Below are positions 19,144-28,747 of a stretch of DNA of 64,000 nt, piece after piece. The stretch spans positions 1 through 64,000 of the forward strand of contig JADJYH010000005.1 in NCBI GenBank assembly GCA_016719855.1, in the 5' to 3' direction. How positions within the stretch are numbered: the first letter of the stretch is position 1; every line of letters begins with the position of its first letter. The position numbers and the translations under genes are program-made. The notes under the pieces were generated by a model that saw only the letters and a program-made list of their open reading frames with translations, made no database searches and was not told where the DNA came from. This DNA is from Saprospiraceae bacterium (GTDB lineage: Bacteria; Bacteroidota; Bacteroidia; Chitinophagales; Saprospiraceae).

Positions 19144-20886
19144 ATGAAAAAACTCACTGCTTGCCTCCTCCTCGCCGTTTGCATGTTCCCCCTTTTTGCG
19201 CAGCAAAAAACCTACTGCAACCCCACCAATATTGACTACGGCTACACTCCCTACGAGAGCTTCGCCGCCTGGGGCAAGCACCGGGCCACCGCCGACCCGG
19301 TCATCGTGAACTACAAGGGCGACTTCTACTTGTTCAGCACCAACCAGGGCGGCTACTGGCACAGCCCCGATATGCTGAACTGGAACATTCCACAAACGCC
19401 CTTTCCTTCGCCCTTGGAACAGCGAGACCAAGGACGACCTCTGCGCCCCCGGCGTCGGCATCATCGGCGACACGATGGTGGTGTTCGGCAGCACCTACAC
19501 CTCCGACTTTACACTCTGGGGCAGCACCGACCCCAAGGGCAACGAGTGGTTCGTGCTGGTGGACAGCTTCGAAATCGGCGGCTGGGACCCCGCTTTTTTC
19601 ACCGACGACGACGGTCGCTTTTATATGTACAACGGCAGCAGCAACCGCTACCCGATGTATGGCGTGGAACTCGACCGCAAGACGTTTCAGCCCAAAGGCA
19701 CCCGCACGCCCATGTACCTCCTCGAAGACTGGCGCTACGGCTGGCAGCGGTTCGGCGAACACATGGACAATACCTTCCTCGACCCATTTGCCGAAGGCGC
19801 TTGGATGACGAAGCACAACGGCAAATACTATTTCCAATATGGCGCTCCCGGCACGGAGTTCAGCGGCTATTCCGACGGCGTGGTGGTGGGCACGCGCCGC
19901 TCTTCCAGTTCCAGCCCTTCACGCCGCAGAGCGACCCGTTGAGCAGCAAAATGGGCGGCTTCAACCGGGGCGCTGGCCACGGCGCCACCTTTCCCGACAA
20001 CAACGGGCGCTATTGGCACACGTCCACGACGGTTGTTTGTGTGAAAAACACTTGGGAGCGGCGCATCGGCATCTGGCCCACTGGGTTTGATAAAGACGAC
20101 GTGATGTGGTGTAACACGGACTTCGGCGACTACCCGATGTACCTGCCCAGCGCCCGCACGGACGGCCAACTCCGCCCCGACTGGTGGCTGCTCAACTACA
20201 AAAAGCCTGTGACCGTGAGCAGTACGCTCGGCAGCTATCACGCCAACAACGCCGTGGACGAGAACATCAAGACCTACTGGAGTGCCCGCACCGCCGACAA
20301 GGGCGAGTGGATACAGACCGACCTTGGCCAGCTTTCCACCGTCCATGCCATCCAAATCAACTACGCCGACCAAGATGCCGAATTCGTGGGAAAACAAACA
20401 GGCATTTACCACCAGTACGAACTCTACGCCAGCACCGACGGTAAAAAATGGACGCTGTTGGTGGATAAAAGCCAAAACAAAACCGACGTACCGCACGACT
20501 ACATCGAACTCCCGAAACCTATCGAAACCCGTTACCTCAAGCTCGTGAACGTACACATGCCCACCGGCAAATATGCCATCAGTGGGCTGCGCATCTTCGG
20601 CAACGGCGGCGGCACCAAGCCAGACCCGGTAAAAGACCTCATCGTGCTGCGTACTGAAAAGGACAAGCGCAGCGCCTACATCAAATGGAGCCCCGTGGAC
20701 AATGCCTTCGCCTACAACCTCTACTACGGCACTGCGCCGGACAAACTTTACAACAGCATCCTGATTCATGACTTCAACGAATACTGGTTCAAGGCGATGG
20801 ATAGGCAGAAGACTTACTATTTCGCCATCGAGGCAGTGAATGAGAATGGGGTGTGGGGAAAATCGGAGGTGAAGAAGGTGGAGTAA
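19144..20886 (+). CDS. GH43-like glycoside hydrolase with discoidin and fibronectin III domains, frameshifted
   Basis: MKKLTACLLLAVCMFPLFAQ is a signal peptide. The five-bladed propeller catalytic region begins ADPVIVNYKGDFYLFSTN (with the ADP strand typical of GH43/GH32-like enzymes), continues in another frame as GGWDPAFFTDDDGRFYMYN and GAWMTKHNGKYYFQYGAPG (19440-19900), and returns to the first frame. Then comes an F5/8 type C domain (VSSTLGSYHANNAVDENIKT to SGLRIFGNG, about 20205-20610) and a fibronectin III-like module (AYIKWSPVDNAFAYNLYYG). About 580 residues. Slips near 19415 and 19900. Likely periplasmic or surface; works on a polysaccharide, probably with the divergent DUF1080 protein. 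Confidence 0.8.
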   Translation: MKKLTACLLLAVCMFPLFAQQKTYCNPTNIDYGYTPYESFAAWGKHRATADPVIVNYKGDFYLFSTNQGGYWHSPDMLNWNIPQTPFPSPLEQRDQGRPLRPRRRHHRRHDGGVRQHLHLRLYTLGQHRPQGQRVVRAGGQLRNRRLGPRFFHRRRRSLLYVQRQQQPLPDVWRGTRPQDVSAQRHPHAHVPPRRLALRLAAVRRTHGQYLPRPICRRRLDDEAQRQILFPIWRSRHGVQRLFRRRGGGHAPLFQFQPFTPQSDPLSSKMGGFNRGAGHGATFPDNNGRYWHTSTTVVCVKNTWERRIGIWPTGFDKDDVMWCNTDFGDYPMYLPSARTDGQLRPDWWLLNYKKPVTVSSTLGSYHANNAVDENIKTYWSARTADKGEWIQTDLGQLSTVHAIQINYADQDAEFVGKQTGIYHQYELYASTDGKKWTLLVDKSQNKTDVPHDYIELPKPIETRYLKLVNVHMPTGKYAISGLRIFGNGGGTKPDPVKDLIVLRTEKDKRSAYIKWSPVDNAFAYNLYYGTAPDKLYNSILIHDFNEYWFKAMDRQKTYYFAIEAVNENGVWGKSEVKKVE

Positions 20887-21003
20887 GAATTTATACTGCG
20901 CTAAACATTCCCCCCATTTTAAGGCTTCTTCTTAATGGAACACGGGATGTTTGGTCTGAAGGCCGGACACCAGCGGGGTCAGTTACTAACCAGTAAACCG
21001 AAC

Positions 21004-21714
21004 ATGCCAAACAGACGAACAAATTCTTTTTTGCAAAAATACTGGCCATGGTTTACGGCAGGTGGATTCATTGGCCTGCTGCTCTTGAGCTATTATTTTG
21101 TGCCCACCTTTCAGGATTTCCTCCAGGAGACATGGGCAGTGCTCATGAGCAAAGACGAAGAAAAAATTGGGCACTATTTCAAGGGGTTCGGCCTCTGGGG
21201 GCCTTTGTTGATTGTAGTGCTCATTTCCATCCAGATGTTCCTCATCATATTCCCAAACGTGTTGCTAGTCGTCGTTTCCTCGCTGGCATACGGTCCGGTG
21301 TGGGGCACCATCATTTCCCTTATTGGCAACATAGCGGCTTCTAGCGTGGGCTACGGGATTGGCAATACATTTAGCTCGAAGGTCCGTAAAGCATTCAACG
21401 AGCAAAAACTAAAGAAAATGCAACGGTTGCTGGACCGGTATGGCTTCGGGGCGGTGGCAATTTTCCACCTCTGCCCCTTTATTTCCAATGATGCCATCAG
21501 CATCGCAACCGGTCTCTCCAAAATGAATTTCATGAAATTCATGCTAGCAACCCTGACGGGGGCTATCCCTTTTACCATTGTGATCGCATGGTTCGGCAGG
21601 GAAACCGGAACCATGATATCCGGCCTATACTGGGTTGGGGGCTTTGGCCTTGCCATTTACTTTCTTTACGTGTGGTTGGACCATCGGAAAAGACCGCCCG
21701 AGGAGGAAAAATAA
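21004..21714 (+). CDS. VTT/TVP38-TMEM64 family integral membrane protein
   Basis: Intact 236-residue frame from MPNRRTNSFLQKYWPWF; an in-frame ATG 69 bases upstream is less likely because the added residues are polar and lack family resemblance. Membrane helices: FTAGGFIGLLLLSYYFV, LLIVVLISIQMFLIIFPNVL, ISLIGNIAASSVGYGIG and FGLAIYFLYVWL. The VTT motif region FPNVLLVVVSSLAYGPVWG and the re-entrant block FHLCPFISNDAISIATGLSK are family hallmarks. DedA/VTT proteins move lipids across the inner membrane. It is followed by a long hairpin that could end transcription. Confidence 0.85.
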   Translation: MPNRRTNSFLQKYWPWFTAGGFIGLLLLSYYFVPTFQDFLQETWAVLMSKDEEKIGHYFKGFGLWGPLLIVVLISIQMFLIIFPNVLLVVVSSLAYGPVWGTIISLIGNIAASSVGYGIGNTFSSKVRKAFNEQKLKKMQRLLDRYGFGAVAIFHLCPFISNDAISIATGLSKMNFMKFMLATLTGAIPFTIVIAWFGRETGTMISGLYWVGGFGLAIYFLYVWLDHRKRPPEEEK

Positions 21715-21776
21715 AGCAGTATAACTTGTCAAGTGTCCGCCTGACTTGAAGTCTAATGTCGTCAACTTAGGTGACA

Positions 21777-21883
21777 CGCGAGGAGGATAGGAACACGGAT
21801 TGAACGGATTAGACGGATAGAAACGGATTCAATCCGTGTAAATCTGTTCAATCCGTTCAATCCGTGTTCCTATCCTCCTCGCG
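21777..21883. repeat. Long perfect inverted repeat (34-bp arms)
   Basis: Arms 21777-21810 and 21850-21883 are exact complements, starting cgcgaggaggatagg and ending in acggattgaacggatt. The 39-base centre holds a further small palindrome, acggatt-c-aatccgt. It lies between the convergent VTT gene and CotH gene, so it could serve as a bidirectional terminator. The cggattgaacggatt phrase reappears in weaker form at about 26600, suggesting a dispersed family. Confidence 0.85.
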
Positions 21884-21940
21884 AGAAGTTCTTCAATTGA
21901 CGACAATAGACTCAAAGTCACGCCAACACTGGGCAGCTAA

Positions 21941-24900
21941 CTACCGCAGCACCGTTATATCCCCGCTCAAGTTCACCACCCGGCCGTCTATGGTTTCCAC
22001 GGTAGCAAACCACACGAGTACGCCGGGTTGAATTAATTTCCCACGGAAAGTTCCGTCCCATGCGCTCGGTACATTGGGCAACAGGCCATATTGTTCGAAA
22101 ACTTGGTTGCCCCAGCGGTCGAACAATTGCAACGACCGTATTTGCGCCACCTCCGGGCCTCCAAAAATGATAAGGTCTTCATTCGGGCCGCCACTGCCCG
22201 GGCGAATGGCATTGGGAACGAATACCCGCACAGATATATCTACTTGAACTTTCAGTGAAACACTAGTAGCACAGCCGTTTTTGTCAAAGGTCGTCAGTGT
22301 GTAAGTGTCTGTTTGTGGAGCAACCAAGTAAGTAGATGTGCAAGTCGGGCAAAGCACACCATTCACTGGCGACCATTGGGCGGTTGTTATTTGAAATTCG
22401 CTTGTGGATCCAACCAAATGCTGTCGCCCAAATGAATGAGGAACGACTCCTGCTCCAATTCAAGGTAAGGGTATAGGTTCTTTAACTTCAATTGCTTGGG
22501 TTACCGTGCAGCCAGCCGAGTTGGTCGCAGAAATCCAATAAAGGCCATTATCAAGGTTTTCACCATATCAATGGACTTCCGTGTATAATAGGTCAGCGTG
22601 GTTTTCCAATTCGAACACTACTGGGAGCAATTGGGTAGAGACACTGTTTATCTGGATATATCCATCCTTTCCAGCGTAGCAAAGCACGTCCTTCACCGAA
22701 GCGTTAAAATCAAGCCCCACGAAATCAACGCTGGTGATCACCAAACTATCACAGCCAAATTGGTTGGCAAGCACCAAGGTATCAGTGCCCACGAAATTTG
22801 GGTTGCAGGAAGTGGCCGTCAAAAACGTCTGGCTGGAGGGCGCAAGCGTGGTCGTGGTGATGACCAAGCTGTCGCAGCCTGCCGCACTGGTCAGCAACAG
22901 GGTGTCCACCCCGACCGCCGCAGGGTCGCAGTTTTGCACGAAAAGCGGCGTGATGGAAATGGCGCTGGCGTCGAACGAGGTGGTGGTGATGACCAAACTG
23001 TCGCAGCCGAACTGGTTGGAAAGCAGCAAGGTGTCAGTGCCCACGAAAGCGGGGTTGCAGGAAGTGGCCGTCAAAAACGTCTGGCTGGACGGCGCAAGCG
23101 TGGTAGTTGTGATGACCAAGCTGTCGCAGCCTGCCGCATTGGTCAGCAACGAGCGTGTCCACACCGACCGCCGCAGGGTCGCAGTTTTGCGAAAAGCGGG
23201 GTGACGGAAATGGCGCTGGCGTCAAAGGTGGTGGTAGTGATTACGAAACTATCGCAGCCGAATTGATTGATCAAGTGTACCGTATCAATCCCCACAAAAT
23301 TGGGATTGCAGGAAGTGGCCGTCAAAAAGGTTGGGTTAAGCGGGACAAAGGTAGTCGTGGTGATGACCACGCTGTCGCAGCCCACGGCGTTCGTTAGGAT
23401 TACAGTGTCCACACCGACAGATGCAGGGTTGCAATTTGTGCTCGAAATATAGGTTTCACTTGGCAAAAGAAATTCCAGATTGACCTGCACGACACTGTCG
23501 CAACCGTTGGCCGCCATATTGGGAAAAAGCACTGGCCGCTGGGATTTTGAGCATCGAAGGTCTCACCGCCCAGTACGAACGTTTCATCTGGACAAAGGAC
23601 GGGTTGGATGGCCCTGTCGCAATAATCTGCGATACCTGAGCCGTATCAGTTCGAACGCAGCCATCCAGTTCAAGGGTGACCCAATAGTCGCCGGGGGCAG
23701 TTACGCCGAGTGTCAGGGGGCGCTGCTGCCGTCGTTCCATTCAGAGGTGGCACCAGATACGTTGGCATCGAGAACAGTTCCGGCAGCATTGCAAAAATCG
23801 GCATCGGCGAGGGCGAAACCTTGCAAATAATCAGTCGTCGAGAAGGTAAAATCAACAAAATCGCTGGTGTCTTGTGGACAGGCGGTTTGGACCTGCACTT
23901 CATATTGGCTGCAGCCAGGTAGTACATCGAAATCCCAATCGCTGGTTAAGGTGACGTATTCCGACCAAACAAGATCCCCCACTTTCCGGTATCGAATCGG
24001 GTAATTCATCGCTAATGGCTGGTCCGTCCAGTCCATGAAGGTAGAACCCGACGTGCTGGAAACATCTAAATCAGTTGGCGGGTTACAAGGAGCGACTTGC
24101 ACAAAAAGGCCGTTACTATGCCAGCCGTTTGAAACGCCATGGTCAATTGCCGATGCAAACTGGTTAGGCCCAAACGTATTGCCACTGACTTCCCAATGGG
24201 TAAATAGCCAACCTTGGGCTGGTTTGGCCTGAGGTCAATATGATCCCACCAAAGTAATCCCCGACATACGGATATATCGTAGGGGTGATGGTGTTCACCC
24301 CAACTTGATTGGGCGATGCAGCGGGGTCAATTTTAATCGTAAGCTGGAACGGCCCGGTAACGTCATAACAATCCACGATGGCTGGTTCCAATATCTGGCA
24401 ACGGGTGTTGATGAAATTGTGAAGGGCAGTGACATTTTGATTCCATTGGTTCACCGTTCCGCCCCAGCGCGTGCAATGCTGCGCCATTTCAGGGGCAATG
24501 GTGGTAATCATGGAATCCAGCAGGGTATTCATGTATTCGCAGGAAAGCGAGGTGTTGAGCAAATCGGCGTAACGGTTGATATACAAGTCTTTGAACGCTG
24601 GGTTGGCATATAGCGCCATGAATATATCAATATGGTTCTGCGGGTCGCCGCTGTTGGATATCTGCTCTACATCACAGGGATCGGCAGTAGGGCCTACGTC
24701 TGGGATGCCGGTATAATTGATATAATGCCCGAAAGTGGCATCCATATCCCAAAGGGTATAGCGCCAGCTTTAGTGCACCGCCAGCCGTGTTGTTGCCGCG
24801 CCACCAGGATGTATTCCAGTTGAGCCAGTCCTTGCAGACGCTGTGCTGGTTGATGATGATATAATCTATCAAGCTCAGAAAGTCTAATTCCTGTTCAACA

Positions 24901-26275
24901 GAAGCATAATTGGCAGGATTGGCCATATTGTTACCAAGAATAAAGGCTTTGAGGGTGTACCAATCAGTCCAGTCGCCATATTCCTCCCAGGTATTGCCCC
25001 AGGTCTTTATATAATCAATATCGAATTCGTCCTGGTCGTAGTAGTATTTGGTAAAATCGGAATCGTCCGCTTTTTCCCGCAGGTCATACACCCCCCAATA
25101 TTGGCCATTGACGTACATCACACAGGATAAGTGCGTTCGGACATCAATATTCAGCCCGCCTTGCAGGGCGAGGGTGTGGACATAAGAATCCCGGATATGG
25201 GCGCCGGTGGTAGATGGATAATTGTCGTTGGCAGCCGCTTTAAGGATGAGGCGCTGGAATTTCTTCCGGGTGCGGTCTGGAAAAAACTTATGGTTCAACT
25301 CATCATCATATCCCAACTGGTCACGGGTGATCCAGTCAATTCCACGCTGGGGATAGGCCCAGGAATCGTTGCCGTGTTTATTGAGTTCGCCGTATCCGTC
25401 AGATTCCAACATGTTGTTTTCAAAATATTCAAAAGAGCCAAAAGGAGTGCCTTGAGTGCCGTTCATCAAGCTCATTATATTATTTCCAGCGATGGAAACG
25501 ACCGGAACCGTATGGTTTACATTGATGAAATAAGTATGGAACATTACAAAGCCCGGCAGAATCTGTGTGTTCGAACTGAAAGCACGTGCCTTCAAAACCG
25601 TCGTATTGAAAAAATTAATCGGCGCTGCATAGAGGGTAGAAGTCGTAGTGGGTTCGCTGCCGTTGGTCGTGTAGCGTATCGTAAAACCAGGGTCGGTGCT
25701 TAGGCTTACCGAGACGCTTCCCGAATAAAAGCCAGCATCCACGTCTGACAGTACATCCGGGGCATAGCCGCAAAGGAAGTACCGACATTATTGTTAGCAC
25801 CCGGGGTTGGGGTGGTATAGATTTTCCAGGTCGGGCTGCCATTGGGCGTGCGTCCATAGCTGTGGTTGGCTTGGTTCGGGATGCCAAAAGTGTAAGTATC
25901 GGCAGTCGTGCCGTTCGCCATGGTCAAGACGACCGATTCGCTTTTCGTCTGGGTTATCTTAAAATTGGTATGGAGAAAGGTGCCGTCAATTTTGTCCTTG
26001 CTGGAGCAAAATATCGTGCGGTAAGCGCCCGCAGCGATGGTCTGTCCGTTCGGTATGACCCATTTTTGGGGGTCAGCGGGGTCATCGCTCAGAAACCACC
26101 CGCTTAAATTCACGGCAGTGGGGCCACTGTTGTACAACTCGAACCAATCTTCCCGGTCGCCGTCACCATCGGTAAGTCCGCTCAGGTTGGAAGCACAGAC
26201 TTCATTGATGCGGACCTGTGCCGATAGTTCGAACATGCATAAACACAGCGCCAGTAGGAGGAGAAGTCTAGTCAT
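21941..26275 (-). CDS. Large T9SS-exported CotH-type protein: lamin tail, CotH, FN3, repeats, CHU_C; frameshifted
   Basis: About 1,440 residues. Signal peptide MTRLLLLLALCLCMFELSAQ; lamin-tail domain (VRINEVCASNLSGLTDGD to 25790); chitobiase-like Ig module (GFTIRYTTNGSEPTTTSTL); CotH kinase-like domain (VPVVSIAGNNIMSLM, RLILKAAANDNYPS, WGVYDLREKADDSDF, DYIIINQHSVCKDWLNWN; 25550-24170); fibronectin III (STFMDWTDQPLAMNYPI); Cys-containing repeats of about 42 residues with GCDSLVITTTT; and a gliding-motility CHU_C end (VFVPNAIRPGSGGPNEDL, LFDRWGNQVFEQ). CotH domains phosphorylate Ser/Thr on secreted proteins in spores; bacterial roles on the surface are less clear. Breaks near 25730, 24740, 24150, 23560, 23170 and 22470 to 22560. 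Confidence 0.85.
22570..23640. repeat. 252-bp tandem DNA repeat encoding the GCDS repeat region
   Basis: The phrase ggttgcaggaagtggccgtc recurs at about 22803, 23055 and (slightly changed) 23307, exactly 252 bases apart, i.e. 84 codons holding two 42-residue protein repeats. Between the first two copies the DNA is nearly identical, with mostly silent changes, pointing to recent duplication or gene conversion. Each protein repeat has the pattern C-N/D-P-x-x-V-G-x-D-T then GCDS. Confidence 0.75.
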
Positions 26276-26379
26276 AGTGAAATCAGTTTTTGGTGTGCGA
26301 AGGTAAAAGTAGCAAATTATGCTATTCTTGGTGCAGAGATGTGCTGATTGGGGTGTCTTGTCGGGAGGCTACGCCACAA

Positions 26380-26474
26380 GGGATTTCTAAGCCCGATAGG
26401 GATTGGAAAGCCCGCTTGTTCGTTATCGCCCGTTCAGGCTTAGAAATCCCTCCTAGCGTCGGGCTTTCCAATCC
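26380..26474. repeat. Interleaved inverted repeats (A-B-A'-B' order)
   Basis: A = gggatttctaagcc (26380-26393), with its exact complement at 26437-26450. B = ggattggaaagcccg (26400-26414), with its exact complement at 26460-26474. The order A, B, A', B' means the two stems cannot nest; in RNA they would form a pseudoknot or two alternative hairpins. Confidence 0.7.
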
Positions 26475-26699
26475 TTCGCTCAGGGCAGTGCCGCAAAAAA
26501 ATGTAGTTCCTAGTTCTTTGCATTCCGTGGGTTCCCTTTTACGGGTCAGCGCCTGTCCCGAGCATCGGGAGGCAAACAGACCGCCGAATTTGTCTGAATC
26601 GCTGATTGAACGGATTTAAGGATTCCACGGACGGCTGGCGTCACGAATCCGTGCAATCCCATAATCCGTAAAATCTGTGATTCAGACCATGTGCCCGTA

Positions 26700-26723
26700 A
26701 GAGACGTTGCATGCAACGTCTCT
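26700..26723. repeat. Perfect 24-bp palindrome
   Basis: The sequence agagacgttgca followed by its exact complement forms a loopless palindrome centred on tgcatgca. A gtagagacg-type palindrome is, from memory, a highly repeated intergenic element in cyanobacteria and other large bacterial genomes; the flanks here (gta on the left, ac on the right) extend it imperfectly. Confidence 0.75.
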
Positions 26724-26793
26724 ACAGATTTACAAATCCATCAAATCTCCCTACCTTACCGCCCTGTTACAACCATTCAAAACGACACCAAAC

Positions 26794-28614
26794 ATGAACC
26801 TAGATGCCCTCCTCCAAAAAGTAAAAGCCCTCAACAAGGAAAATAAATTCCAAGAAGTCATTGATGCCCTGTCCAATGAGGTACTTGCTAAACACAAGAA
26901 TGCCGACCTCTATGCGGAAAAGGCGCAGGCTTACTACCGCTTAGGCAAAGTGACAGAAAGCAAAGAAATGGCTGAGCAGGCATGCTCCATTCAGCCAAGT
27001 CATGCGAGAGGGAATCATTATCTCGGTAATTGGTTTAATTATTACCGCAAAGAATACGACAAGGCCATAGCGTACTACGAACAGGCCATTGCCGCCGCCC
27101 CGAATTACGCCCTTCCCTACAACGGCTTGGGCAATGTTTATTTTAACCTTAGGGAATACGACAAGGCTATCGAATGCTACAAAAAGGCCATTTGCCGACC
27201 CAAATGATGTTTCTGCCTTCAATGGTATAGGCAATTCTTACTATTATCTTGGTGACTATAATAATGCAGCCGAGTATTATCAAAGGGGATTGTTGTCGAC
27301 CCAAAATATGCATACACATTCAATGGCTTGGGATGGGTCTACAATGTCCTTAAGGACTACAACATGGCTATTGAATATTTCCAAAAGCCATTCACTTAGA
27401 TCCAAATCATACTAATTCTTATCAAGGCATGGGCAATGTCAATTTTGAACTCGAAGATTACGACAAGGCCATCGAGTACTACCAAAAGGCCATTGCTGCT
27501 GACCCGAATTACGACCCCTCTTATTACAGCATAGGTCATGTTTACAAAAACACAGGAAAATACAAAGAAGCCCTTCAAGCATTTGAAACTTACATTGCGC
27601 TTACTATTAATAATCCTGATAATTTTACTTTATGGGCAAAAGAGCAGGTCGAAGAGATCAAGAAAATTCGCCAGAAGGGTGTTTACCCTAAACTCAGGAA
27701 AATAGTGGATGAAATAAAGTCATTGCTCCTTTCCAAAGAAACCTGCATCACCCATTACACCAGTTTGTCAACTGCCAAGTCTCTGATTTCCGAGGGGAGT
27801 CCATTCCGCTTGTCGGAGGGGGCATTCTTGAACGACACTTCGGAAGGCAGGAATCTGAACGAGTACCTCGAATTTCAAAATACTGCTTCCGAAAGCAACG
27901 GTACGCTCGCCGAGCTATTCTCCAGAAGACCATTTATTGGCAGCTTCGTCAAAGAAAAGCAGGACAATAACCTTACGCTATGGCGGATGTATGGCAAGGA
28001 ATCAAAAGAAGAGGCCAAAGGCTGTGCCATCACGGTGGAGGTGGAGAAACTGAAAACACTCTTGCAAGAAACAACTACCAAATCCAAATCGGATGGGGGT
28101 GACATTGCCACCAATACTGGCGAGATATTCGAGTTCTACAAAGTGGCCTATCGGAAGAAGGAAGACGATAAGTTTGTTTTGCCGGGTGCGCGGCTGGTGA
28201 AACCACCCAATTGAATGCTGCGATGAAAAAGCTAAAAGAAGTAATCGCTGAATTCAATTCGTCACCGGAAGCGGACAAAGAGGAGGGAAAAAAAATGTGA
28301 ACAAATTGCTCAATGAAATTACTTACCTCTTCAAGGGCGCTGAGTACGAGCACGAGCACGAAGTTCGCTTGGTCGTTGACAGTGAAATCGGCTTCCCATT
28401 GAAGATAAATCATAAAGAAGACGGCGCACCAAAGGTCTATATCGAGATAGGCGACATCCGTCCATTAATCACAAAGCTCACGCTAGGCCCCAAAGTAGAA
28501 CGGTCAGATGAATGGGCTTCGGTGTTTTATTTCAGCTTCAAGGACTTTTACCAAAAAGAAGGAATCAACGAGTCCTTGCCGGATATTTATATCTCGCACC
28601 TCCCGTTCAAATGA
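26794..28614 (+). CDS. TPR-DUF2971 protein, frameshifted
   Basis: About 605 residues. N-terminal tetratricopeptide repeats: YAEKAQAYYRLGKVTESKE, YDKAIAYYEQAIAAAPNYA, LPYNGLGNVYFNLREYDKAI, FNGIGNSYYYLGDYNNAAE, MGNVNFELEDYDKAIEYY and SIGHVYKNTGKYKEALQAF. The C-terminal half is DUF2971: ITHYTSLSTAKSLI, FRLSEGAFLNDTSEGRNL, NLTLWRMYGKESKEEAKGC, then EHEVRLVVDSEIGFPL and DIRPLITKLTLGPKVERS. DUF2971 proteins are cytoplasmic, of unknown biochemical role and enriched in accessory regions. Breaks near 27190, 27290, 27400, 28205 and 28300. Start chosen at MNLDALLQKVKAL. No signal peptide. Confidence 0.8.
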
Positions 28615-28706
28615 AACACCACGACGCAGCGAGGTCTGGAAGGCGGTGGCTAACAAAATCAAGGATGCCATTGCGGCACGGGAGGCGAGGTACCAACTAG
28701 GGGGTG

Positions 28707-28739
28707 AAGGTCGGGGAGGCTCTGAACCTCCCCGACCTT
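28707..28739. terminator. Strong 13-bp hairpin downstream of the TPR-DUF2971 gene
   Basis: aaggtcggggagg at 28707-28719 pairs exactly with 28727-28739 around a 7-base loop, followed by an AT-rich tail (gaaatcatttatttt). It lies between two convergent genes, a position suited to a bidirectional terminator. The same sequence blocks occur in weaker form at 11603-11636, so it may also be a dispersed repeat. Confidence 0.65.
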
Positions 28740-28747
28740 GAAATCAT

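Larger units (their letters stand above)
26276..26793. other. Repeat-rich intergenic region
   Basis: No gene seen. Contents in order: two interleaved inverted-repeat pairs at 26380-26474, a small cccgagcatcggg hairpin near 26558-26570, a degenerate set of aatccgt/cggatt phrases at 26600-26690, a perfect 24-bp palindrome at 26700-26723, and a weak TACCTTAC promoter-like motif at 26752-26759 ahead of the gene at 26794. Confidence 0.6.

Noticed and set aside
22570..23640. Regular repeats that could be read as a CRISPR array
   Set aside because: The period is 252 bases, the whole unit is repeated without spacers, and it encodes in-frame protein repeats.
26437..26619. Minus/plus frames in the repeat-rich gap before the TPR-DUF2971 gene
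   Set aside because: They translate repeat arms and contain no recognisable protein features.
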